16,328 nucleotides of DNA from an uncultured Pseudoflavonifractor sp. (lineage in GTDB: Bacteria; Bacillota; Clostridia; Oscillospirales; Oscillospiraceae), in the NCBI GenBank assembly GCA_904419835.1, contig CAJFTA010000066.1, forward strand, positions 1 through 16,328, given 5' to 3'. This document shows, piece after piece, positions 6,458 through 13,260 of this stretch (positions are counted from its first letter, which is position 1; each line of letters starts with the position of its first letter). Under the pieces are notes generated by a model. The model ran no database searches. It was not told the origin of the DNA and saw only the letters and a program-made list of their open reading frames with translations. Both the position numbers and the translations under genes were made by a program.

Positions 6458-9400
6458 TTATTCTCCCCTCGTCTCCAGCAGCCAGCGCTCCAGCAGCTTG
6501 ACCTCAATGCGGTAGGCATCGCCGGTCACCTGCTCCAGCACGTTGCGCTGCACCAGCCGGTCCAGCGCGTCGTTTATGCCGGCCTCCCCGGGCAGGGCCG
6601 CGCAGATCTCCCGCAGGCTGGCCTGCCCGGTGGTGCGGGAGATCCGGGCCACCTCCAGCAGGATCTTCCCGTTGATCTCCTTGAGCTCGGGCCGGCCCCG
6701 CTCGTTGAGCTGAGGCTCAAAGATGGACTCGTCCAGGAAGGACATCCGTCCAAAGGCCCGGGTGCGCAGGAAGCTCTTGACAATGGCCTCCCCCGCCATG
6801 GCCGCGCCGATGGCGTTCATGTAGTCCACCAGGTTGGCGCACAGCAGAATGGTCAGGTAGGCGCTGCCCGCCGTCAGGCTGTACAGGGTGTCCACCGCGC
6901 TCTCCTGGAACGGCGGCTCGGCCAGGCGGTTCTCCCGCATCAGGGGCTCCCGGATGAGCTGCTTGGCCGGCTCCTCCTCCAGGTAGGTGATGCGCATCAG
7001 CTCCATGCAGGCAAACTCGTTCTGATTCTCCCGGATAAAGTCGGGCATGTCGTCCTGTCCGGCCACCACGGCGAACACGCAGTAGTTCTGCAAAAATCCC
7101 TTCCAGAACTTCATGAAGTCACCGCTGATGGTGCCGTCCTTGATCTTGGTGTGCAGGTAGGTAAACTCGTCCAGCAGCACCACGATCACCATGCCCCGCT
7201 CCCGGAAAATCCGGTCCAGCTGGCGCATATAGTTGGCAAAGAGCACCGAGGCGTAGTCCGGCTTCTCCAGAATCCGCTCCGCCGGGTTCTCCACCTCCCG
7301 CTCGGCCAGGACGGCGGCCAGCTCGGGCCGGCTGTCAAAGGACTCCTGGGCGATGTTCAGCAGGTGATAGAAGAAGCCCACCACCGCGTCTCCGCTGTCC
7401 ATCAGGATGTCGCCCATGTTCTGGACCTCCCAGATCACCACCCGGTCCCGGTAGGCCGGCTGGCTCAGGCGGCGCCTGAGGTGGTAGAGCAGGCTGCTCT
7501 TGCCCGTGCGGGTCTGGCCGTAGATGGCGATGCCGTGGCTGTAGCTGGGGGGCGCGGCAGGAGGGCAGATCTTGCCGCAGATTCGGTCCAGCTCGTCGTT
7601 TCTGCCGTAGAACATGCTCTCGTCGTGCATGGGGCTGCCGATGTTCTTGGTGTAGGGGTTCTCCAGCTTGCGGAACTGCTCGGCGCGCACCACGCAGGTC
7701 AGCTCCGTCACCTGGGGCTCGCTCTTGGTGAAGTCCTTGGCGGTTCGGTTGTAGCGGTAGCTGTACCGCAGGTTCAGGGTAAAGCTGCCCATCTGCCGGG
7801 CCTGCTCCGTGAGCCGCACCAGCAGAATCACCTCGGTGTAGGTGTCGCCCCGCAGGCCGTTGATGCTGCCCCGGCCGTCCTCGGGCCGGCAGGAGAGAAT
7901 ATCCTCGCCGTCGCCCTCATACTCGATGGTGTCGGCGGTCTGGTGGTTGCGCTGGTTGGACACGCTCAGGTACACCCGCACCTCTCCGCTGCTGTCGTAG
8001 TGGGGCGGCGTGGACAGCTCCCAGGTCAGCATGGGGGGCAGCATCTCATACATATTGGCCTGCTGCTCAATGAGCTGGCTGCGGATATCCTCCAGCGCGT
8101 GGACATAGACGTCAAAGGACAGGCGGGTGGGCGTCTCCCGGATGGCGGCGTTGAGCTGGTCGATGCGCTGGATGGTATCCTTGAGGCACTCGGCCCGGTG
8201 CTCGAAGTCCATGCCCTTGTGGTAGTCGCACTCCCGGCGGAGAATGCCGCAGAACTCCTGCAGGCGGGCGTAGTCGGTGGCGTCCAGCCAGTTGGCCCAG
8301 TCGGGGGACTGGAGCTCGTGGAAGCTGCGCTCCTCCTCCAGGCTGCCCATCACGTGGCGGGCGCACTCCTCCATGTGCCGCTCCAGCTCCTCCTCCCGCT
8401 TGCGGAGCAGATCTCCGGCCCGGTTGAGCATGCCGCTGAAGTCCACCATGTCCTCCTGCATGGTCACCGGATCCCCCAGCACCTTCCCCAGCTGGCGGAG
8501 CAGGCCCGCCCGGAGGGGCTTGGCGTCGTACAGGCCCTGCTTGAAATCCATCCGGCGGCCCCGCAGCTCCCGCATCAGGCGCAGCACGCCCACCAGGAAC
8601 TCGGGGTAGAGGGCCTCGGCCAGGCTCCGCTCGGAGAGGAAGCGGAAGTCCAGGGCATCGTGGCCGCTGCCGGCGGCCTGCTGGGAGATGAAGGCGGACA
8701 GCTCCCGCTGGCCCATGGTGTAGGACCGGAGGAAGCAGTTCACGGAATCCCGGAAGCAGCGGTTCTTGGGCCCCAGGTTGGGCAGACAGGACAGGTAGGC
8801 AAAGCGGGCGGTGTCCAGCTGGTTTGCGTTGTCCACCATATAGTCGCCCCAGGCGGCAATGGCCCTGGAGGCGTAAATCTTCTCGTTCTGAAGGGTAAGC
8901 TCCTTCTTCCACAGCGGGCCCGACCGGTTCTCCGGCTCGTACCGGTCCATCAGCTCGTCGATGATCCGGGCGGCGGCAAAGAGCTTGTCGCTGCGGGTCT
9001 TGGCCGAGCCGCCCCGGGCGCTGGACTGCTGGCGGATCTCCTGGGCGGCCTCCGCCGGCGTGCCCACATAGCGGCCGCCCGAGATATGGCTCTTGACCAC
9101 CGCGGCCAGGTCCAGGTTGCGGATGCGGGCGAGCACATAGCCGTTGAGCAGGCCGTCGGTGGGATCCTCGTCGGGATCCTCGTCGTCATAGCTCAGGTCG
9201 TTGAATTCATCCTGGTTATAAGTCCCCACGCCCAGGTTGTGGTCCAGGATGCCGTTGGCGATGGGGTCGGCTGGATAGAGGCGCAGCACCTCCTTGGCCA
9301 GGCGCTCGGCTTCTGTAAACTCGCCCTGGTGGTAGTAGCAGGTGGCCTCCCCCTTCTTCACCGACAGCTCCGCCTTGGCCAGGCGGTCGCCCTCCGGCGT

Positions 9401-11662
9401 GCTGCGGTACTGGCTGTACAGGTCCCGCCACCGGCGGTAGGTCTCCAGCGCGTCTCCGTACCGGCCCAGGCGGATATAGGTCTGGGCCTTCTGGATCATG
9501 TGGTGGGATTTTCTGCTGCCCCGGGCGGAGGCCCGGATGGCCTGCTCCAGCACCGCGCACAGGTGCTCCAGGGCCTCGGTGGTCTTTCCTTTCTGATAGA
9601 TCTGGATCTCCAGGTTCAGGGCCTTCTCCTTGGTGAGATAGTCCCGGTACTGGTTGAAGAGGTCCACCGCGTCCTGCCAGCCGTCGGGCAGGCGGTTGTA
9701 GAGGCCGATGAGATCCGCCACGGTGGACTCCAGCTTCTCCTCCCGCTCCAGGGCCCGCTTATAGTAGTACAGCGCGGTGTCCAGGCTGCCCCGGATCAGC
9801 AGCTGATGGGCCTTTTCATAGTTGGGACAGGGGTCGCCCAGCTTCCAGGCCGTGGCCTTCCGCACCGGCTCAGCCTCCGGCACGGGCGCGGGGGCAGGCC
9901 GGGGGGGCTCGGCGGGCTCCTGCCCGCTGCCGCTGCTCTGCTTCTCGTCGGACGCAGGCTGCACCCGCTTGCTCAGGGGGGCCTGCTCTTTCTTTTTGTC
10001 CTCTTCCGGCGCCAGCGGCTCATAGGGGCAGTCCTCATAGGGGTCGCTCTCGTCCACCTCAGGCGGCGCGTCCAGGGCTGCGTTGAAGGCAGCCCACTGC
10101 TCCAGCCGCGCCGCGGAGGGCTTGAGCGCCAGATAGCTGATCTCCGCCTCGTCAAAGGGCCGCTCCCGCATCATCTGGCCCACAACCTGCTTGCCGTCCT
10201 TCAGGGTCTCCAGCCGGAAGAACACCTCCTGCTCGCTGAAGAAGAGGTTGGTGTGGCAGTATTCCTCCAGCCAGGGATCCACCAGGGCGTTGTCCTTGAA
10301 GGACCACTTGATCCCCTTCAGGTCAATCACCTTGCCCCAGGCCTTGTCCTTGTCGTAAAAGAGGAGGGTGCCCCGCTGGAACTCGTCCCGGCCCACCCGG
10401 CCCAGGCGTTTGGCCGCCTCCCGCTGTCCACGCTCGGTCAGGCGGATGTTGGAGGCCGCCAGCCGGCCCAGGTGGTTGGTGCCCCGCTCATAGGACACCT
10501 CCAGGCCGCTGAAATCCCCCTTGGCCAGCAGCTGCCGCAGCGCCAGGTCCTGATCCGTCACCTGGGTGACATAGAAAAAGATATTGTCCGGAAAGACCCG
10601 CAGGAAGCCATACCGCTGCTCCGGGAAGAAGTTCTGGATGGTGGTGGTCAGCGCCGGCTTTTCCGGGGCGGCCTCCTCCTTCTGCCGCTCCAGCTCGGCC
10701 TGGGCCATCTGCTCCTCCCGGTCCCGCACCTCCTGGCTCAGCTCCTTCCAGGAGGCGGGCAGGGCATAGAACAGGGCGTCCAGCAGCTCTCCCGGGTCGG
10801 AAGAGGCGTCCCCCTCCAGCTCCACGTTCTCCCGCTCCGCCGCCACGGCGGCGGCCAGCAGGAGCCGGCGGAGGGCATCCCCGTCCCCGGTCTGCTCCTT
10901 GCCCCGGATGATGGGGGAGAGATTCCGCTCCTCCCGGCACCCCTCGCCCAGGACCCGGCACCCCGCGTACTGAAGGCAGCGGCCGCTGAGGACCGCCTGG
11001 ACCAGGAGGGGCAGGGCTTCCTCCGGCTTTCTGGCCTGGATCAGGCACTCGGCCGCCAGCTCCGGCCACCCCGCCTGGGAGAAGCAGAGGGCCGCCGTCT
11101 GATATTCCTCCGCCCCCAGCTCCAGCGCGCCCATCAGCGCCGCCAGCAGCGCTCTGGCCGGCTCCGTCTCCGCGGTCTGCTCGGCCCGGTTGGTCCGGGC
11201 CTTCAGATCGTGGAGCTTGTCGGCCAGCGTGTGGTTGGCCACCGCGTTCTCCAGGCTGTCCAGCACGCCGCCGGCCATCTCCCGGACGCTCTTGGCCTCC
11301 CCCTTCAGCGCCTGCCGCAGCAGTCTGGCCGCCGTCTTGACTGTGAGCGGCTCCTCCTCCCGCTTCAGCTCCGCCCGCAGGTCCGCCAGCACATGCCCGG
11401 CGGGCGCGGACGGCGCGGGCGTCTGCGCCTGCTCCGCTCCATTGTCCTGCCCCACCGCTTCCTCTGCCGGCAGTATATCAAAGGAAATAATCTGGTCCAG
11501 CAGAATTCTCGGCTCGCTCTTCTCGCTTTTGAGGTGGATCAGCACCTCATTGATGCGCAGCACCGTGCCTGTGGCGGTCTGAGCGCCCTGCTGTCCATAG
11601 CAGAGCTGAACCCGGTCTCCCACTTGAATTTCACTGAGGATGATATCTTGAAAGGTCGCCAT
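6458..11662 (-). CDS. Giant multidomain protein: cold-shock-like domains, TPR repeats, beta-sandwich and STAND-type NTPase
   Basis: 1734 residues, cytoplasmic. Domains in order: an SH3/Lsm-like barrel (about 12-64, GDRVQLCYG then GTVLRINEVLIHL); an alpha-helical region (90-330); a first cold-shock-like domain (about 340-408, RNP1-like RYGFLRV, RNP2-like IFFYV); a second (about 430-500, GTLLFYDKDKAWGKVI); an acidic/Pro-rich linker (535-600); TPR-like helices (about 612-800); an acidic DDEDPDEDP patch (826-834); a long helical stretch (840-1200); a beta-sandwich (about 1208-1330); an NTPase with FYGRNDELDRI (1351), Walker A GQTRTGKSS (1382-1390) and Walker B VIVVLLDEF (1492-1500); and a probable winged helix at the end (1660-1734). 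The start at 11662 has GAGGTG 6 nt upstream and a promoter beyond. It is followed after 2 nt by the NTPase/HEPN gene, whose ATPase is related. I infer an RNA-sensing or scaffold partner for that protein. No named family is recognised for the whole architecture. Confidence 0.8.
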   Translation of the reverse strand: MATFQDIILSEIQVGDRVQLCYGQQGAQTATGTVLRINEVLIHLKSEKSEPRILLDQIISFDILPAEEAVGQDNGAEQAQTPAPSAPAGHVLADLRAELKREEEPLTVKTAARLLRQALKGEAKSVREMAGGVLDSLENAVANHTLADKLHDLKARTNRAEQTAETEPARALLAALMGALELGAEEYQTAALCFSQAGWPELAAECLIQARKPEEALPLLVQAVLSGRCLQYAGCRVLGEGCREERNLSPIIRGKEQTGDGDALRRLLLAAAVAAERENVELEGDASSDPGELLDALFYALPASWKELSQEVRDREEQMAQAELERQKEEAAPEKPALTTTIQNFFPEQRYGFLRVFPDNIFFYVTQVTDQDLALRQLLAKGDFSGLEVSYERGTNHLGRLAASNIRLTERGQREAAKRLGRVGRDEFQRGTLLFYDKDKAWGKVIDLKGIKWSFKDNALVDPWLEEYCHTNLFFSEQEVFFRLETLKDGKQVVGQMMRERPFDEAEISYLALKPSAARLEQWAAFNAALDAPPEVDESDPYEDCPYEPLAPEEDKKKEQAPLSKRVQPASDEKQSSGSGQEPAEPPRPAPAPVPEAEPVRKATAWKLGDPCPNYEKAHQLLIRGSLDTALYYYKRALEREEKLESTVADLIGLYNRLPDGWQDAVDLFNQYRDYLTKEKALNLEIQIYQKGKTTEALEHLCAVLEQAIRASARGSRKSHHMIQKAQTYIRLGRYGDALETYRRWRDLYSQYRSTPEGDRLAKAELSVKKGEATCYYHQGEFTEAERLAKEVLRLYPADPIANGILDHNLGVGTYNQDEFNDLSYDDEDPDEDPTDGLLNGYVLARIRNLDLAAVVKSHISGGRYVGTPAEAAQEIRQQSSARGGSAKTRSDKLFAAARIIDELMDRYEPENRSGPLWKKELTLQNEKIYASRAIAAWGDYMVDNANQLDTARFAYLSCLPNLGPKNRCFRDSVNCFLRSYTMGQRELSAFISQQAAGSGHDALDFRFLSERSLAEALYPEFLVGVLRLMRELRGRRMDFKQGLYDAKPLRAGLLRQLGKVLGDPVTMQEDMVDFSGMLNRAGDLLRKREEELERHMEECARHVMGSLEEERSFHELQSPDWANWLDATDYARLQEFCGILRRECDYHKGMDFEHRAECLKDTIQRIDQLNAAIRETPTRLSFDVYVHALEDIRSQLIEQQANMYEMLPPMLTWELSTPPHYDSSGEVRVYLSVSNQRNHQTADTIEYEGDGEDILSCRPEDGRGSINGLRGDTYTEVILLVRLTEQARQMGSFTLNLRYSYRYNRTAKDFTKSEPQVTELTCVVRAEQFRKLENPYTKNIGSPMHDESMFYGRNDELDRICGKICPPAAPPSYSHGIAIYGQTRTGKSSLLYHLRRRLSQPAYRDRVVIWEVQNMGDILMDSGDAVVGFFYHLLNIAQESFDSRPELAAVLAEREVENPAERILEKPDYASVLFANYMRQLDRIFRERGMVIVVLLDEFTYLHTKIKDGTISGDFMKFWKGFLQNYCVFAVVAGQDDMPDFIRENQNEFACMELMRITYLEEEPAKQLIREPLMRENRLAEPPFQESAVDTLYSLTAGSAYLTILLCANLVDYMNAIGAAMAGEAIVKSFLRTRAFGRMSFLDESIFEPQLNERGRPELKEINGKILLEVARISRTTGQASLREICAALPGEAGINDALDRLVQRNVLEQVTGDAYRIEVKLLERWLLETRGE
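9161..9184. repeat. 12-bp tandem repeat coding an acidic patch
   Basis: GGGATCCTCGTC occurs twice head to tail (9161-9172, 9173-9184). On the coding (minus) strand it gives the repeated acidic residues DEDPDEDP between the TPR region and the following helical region of the giant protein. This is a slippage-prone site that could vary between strains. Confidence 0.7.
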
Positions 11663-11697
11663 TGCGTTTCACCTCACTCAGAATTGCCTGTTTTCTT

Positions 11698-11727
11698 ATT
11701 GTAGCACAGTATTTTCCACTTTGACAT
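11698..11727 (-). promoter_or_regulatory. Likely sigma-A promoter of the two-gene NTPase operon
   Basis: Read on the minus strand, a -35-like ATGTCA (11727-11722) and an extended -10 TGCTACAAT (hexamer TACAAT, 11703-11698) are separated by 18 nt. The -10 ends about 35 nt before the ATG at 11662. The surrounding AT-rich stretch stands out in this GC-rich window. It is the only good promoter seen for the pair, which fits co-transcription. Confidence 0.6.
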
Positions 11728-11835
11728 ACTCGCGTTTAATTTTTCGCTGTTTTCTTTGGCCCGTCCGGTATCTCCCGGCTCCACTTCCCATGTGTCCAGG
11801 TCCCTCTCCACCTGTGCCGGCTGAATTTCCGGAGG

Positions 11836-11873
11836 AAAAAACATTGGCGCCCGCTGCGGGCGCCAATGTTTTT
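11836..11873. terminator. Strong terminator after the epimerase fragment
   Basis: A long perfect stem (11836-11853 with 11857-11874, core TTGGCGCCCG) with a CTG loop and A/T-run flanks. On the minus strand it follows the stop of the aldose 1-epimerase remnant and so is that gene's original terminator. It lies upstream of the NTPase operon promoter and insulates that operon from read-through. The A/T flanks allow activity on both strands. The stretch between it and the promoter (11740-11835) contains no convincing gene. Confidence 0.85.
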
Positions 11874-11886
11874 CTGTTCTTTTTTC

Positions 11887-12180
11887 TCATGTACTGACCG
11901 TGATGGACCAGTGGTTCTGATACTGCCCGCCCGGTTCCAGTGCGATCAGATCGGGCTGCTCCTCGAACGCAGCTGCCTTTCCCTGCTCCGAGGGCAGAGA
12001 GACCCACGGCTCAATGCAGACATAGGGCGCGTCAGTCCCCGGCATGTGCCACAGGCCCAGGTATGGCATCTGGGGGCAGGATACCGTAACTCTGCGGCTG
12101 TCGCCCTCCGCCTCCAGCGTCACCTCTCTGTCCGCCTCCGCCAGCACCACGGCGTCGTCATCGAACAGGTCAAGTCCGGC
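11887..12180 (-). pseudogene. Aldose 1-epimerase (galactose mutarotase-like), 3' fragment only
   Basis: The minus-strand frame from 12180 to the stop at 11887 encodes about 97 residues that match the C-terminal end of LacX/GalM-type sugar epimerases: LDLFDDDAVVL at the start, then PYLGLWHMPG, APYVCIEPWVSLPSEQG and a final LEPGGQYQNHWSI. In this family 'FvCIEPW' and the closing 'LepGe' strand are characteristic. An intact enzyme has roughly 290 residues, so about the first two thirds are missing. An in-frame stop (TAG at 12181-12183) lies exactly where similarity ends. A GTG at 12150 could serve as a start but has no ribosome site. The gene was cut by the event that brought in the PAPS-reductase-like gene, and its 5' part is not elsewhere in the window. 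The remnant should be non-functional. Confidence 0.8.
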
Positions 12181-12190
12181 CTATTCTCTT
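12174..12190. other. Junction between inserted phage-like DNA and the epimerase remnant
   Basis: On the minus strand the reconstructed PAPS-reductase frame reads ...EMAHLKENRP up to about 12180 and then loses family sense, while epimerase similarity begins at once (GLDLFDDD). The two homologies abut with no spacer. There are no visible terminal inverted repeats or target duplications, so the boundary looks like an illegitimate or deletional junction. The exact base cannot be fixed by eye. Confidence 0.6.
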
Positions 12191-12802
12191 TCAGATGGGC
12201 CATTTCGGAAAGACGCTGATTCGGGCAGAACCAGCAGCCCCCCTGGACGTGTACTGGTAAATAGGGGAAAGAAGGCCGTATTCTTTGCACAGTTCCAGGG
12301 CCATTTTCTCGGTGTAGCCGTACCTTTCAAGCAAGGACACTTTGTTCGTCCCGCGAAGTCTTTCAAGTCGCTCCGGTTCGTCGATCGCAACGCCGACGTA
12401 CTGGGTGAAGTCGGCCGGTTTCTGTCCCAGGCGCTTGTAATAATCGCCGATCGGTTTCAGTTTGCAGTCGCGTTGAATGGTACAGCGGCCGCTCAACGGG
12501 AAGCCGCGCATTTTTCCGTTGTTCCCGTTCCGGCTCTTGGAAATGACGTGGAAGAAGTTTTCCAGGTAGTCGGTTTCTGCGGTGATCAGGTCGACGGTGA
12601 AGCCCCATTCGGCGAACTTCGGGATCGCGACGTTCTTCACAAAGTCGATATGTTCGGGCAGTTCACCGCTGATTCCGTTTTTTCGGTCATACATGACTTC
12701 ACAGAACACGATCCGCGAAGGCGGAAGCCCGTGAATGTGGTCAAGTATGATCGCGGCTGTACTGTCCTTCCCGCCGCTCCACGAATGGAAATACTTCATC
12801 AT
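12178..12802 (-). pseudogene. PAPS-reductase-family ATP pyrophosphatase, phage type, frameshifted and 3'-truncated
   Basis: The intact frame from 12802 begins MMKYFHSWSGGKDSTAA, with the N-type ATP-pyrophosphatase P-loop SGGKDS (9-14), and continues with SRIVFCEVMYD and LSGRCTIQRDCKLKP, as in short PAPS-reductase-like proteins common in phages. As written it stops at 12191 after 203 residues, with an unexpected tail GAAGSARISVFPKW. Adding one base in the C6 run (12238-12243) restores GGCWFCPNQRLSEMAHLKENRP, the expected Cys-x2-Cys region. The gene has therefore lost a base there and its 3' end at the epimerase junction. The start overlaps the upstream HTH gene by 4 nt (ATGA), with AGAAAGGG before it. 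Family members activate or reduce sulfur compounds or act in nucleic-acid modification; the substrate is unknown. A sequencing error in the homopolymer is the alternative, but the truncation would remain. Confidence 0.8.
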
Positions 12803-13050
12803 GGTCCCTTTCTTCGGCCACGCCGTCGAAGTGCTTCCTGGACCCGCTTCTGGGCCAGGTCCGGGTCGTAGGCCGGCCGGAAGTTCTTGTCCAGGGTGAC
12901 GCCGTCCTGGCCGCGCTTTAACTCGGCGTAAATGGTGGTCGCCGACACTCCGATCTGCCGGGCTATGTCGGCGGCGATCGCCCCGGCCGCGTACATGGTC
13001 GCGATCTTCTTCCGGTCTTCGAACTCGACCGTTTTGAACTGCTTCGGCAC
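12799..13050 (-). CDS. Small phage-like helix-turn-helix protein
   Basis: 83 residues from a GTG start at 13050, chosen because AGAAGGTG lies 5 nt upstream; the open frame extends to 13125 but that part runs through the tandem repeats and an AT-rich leader. Residues about 25-46 (AADIARQIGVSATTIYAELKRG) form a clear helix-turn-helix like the N-terminal HTH of IS30-type transposases and small phage regulators. The basic tail RRRGRRKG would aid DNA binding. No catalytic domain follows, so this is a stand-alone DNA-binding protein and not a transposase. It overlaps the PAPS-reductase-like gene by 4 nt, a phage-style operon. It may regulate its own expression through the repeats at 13085-13124. 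Confidence 0.75.
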   Translation of the reverse strand: MPKQFKTVEFEDRKKIATMYAAGAIAADIARQIGVSATTIYAELKRGQDGVTLDKNFRPAYDPDLAQKRVQEALRRRGRRKGP

Positions 13051-13084
13051 ATTTTCACCTTCTTTCCGCGTCCGAAAATAAAAA

Positions 13085-13124
13085 AATGACCTGTGCGCGG
13101 GTCGAATGACCTTTGCACAAGTCA
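13085..13124. repeat. Two tandem 20-bp operator-like repeats
   Basis: AATGACCTGTGCGCGGGTCG (13085-13104) is followed directly by AATGACCTTTGCACAAGTCA (13105-13124), 15 of 20 bases identical. Each unit is itself a partial palindrome, TGAC-N10-GTCA or GTCG. The repeats sit 35 nt upstream of the HTH gene, with a TTGACT (-35-like) at their outer edge on the minus strand. Binding by the adjacent HTH protein is inferred. They could alternatively be remnants of an attachment site. Confidence 0.6.
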
Positions 13125-13161
13125 ATAATAAATCTCGCGCGGCGGCGGTTTGTAGGCCTCG

Positions 13162-13194
13162 TTGCTTGCGTCCGGGCCGGAAATATGATATTCT
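13162..13194 (+). promoter_or_regulatory. Possible promoter of guaA
   Basis: Two overlapping solutions exist: TTGCTT (13162-13167) with TATGAT (13184-13189) at 16 nt, or TTGCGT (13166-13171) with TATTCT (13189-13194) at 17 nt. Either would start transcription near 13200 and leave a leader of about 60 nt. I see no purine riboswitch core in this leader. The match is moderate only. Confidence 0.4.
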
Positions 13195-13260
13195 AAGCTG
13201 TAAATCACACGCTGCCCGCTTGTGCGGAACCGTGGAAAATCAAGGAAAGAAGGTCGGACG

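Noticed and set aside
6443..11704. 1753-codon plus-strand open frame opposite the giant protein
   Set aside because: The minus-strand protein has recognisable domains, a promoter and a ribosome site. The plus frame is a Leu/Gly/His/Val-rich shadow.
11696..11791. Possible 31-residue basic peptide on the minus strand (GGAGAGG 11 nt before an ATG)
   Set aside because: Spacing is long, it ends inside the NTPase operon promoter, and it shows no family resemblance. Chance is the simpler explanation.
12799..13050. Insertion-sequence transposase
   Set aside because: Only the helix-turn-helix portion is present. There is no DDE catalytic domain and no flanking inverted repeats, so it is better described as a small DNA-binding protein.
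13085..13124. CRISPR-like repeats
   Set aside because: There are only two adjoining copies and no spacers, so this is an operator-like tandem repeat and not a CRISPR array.
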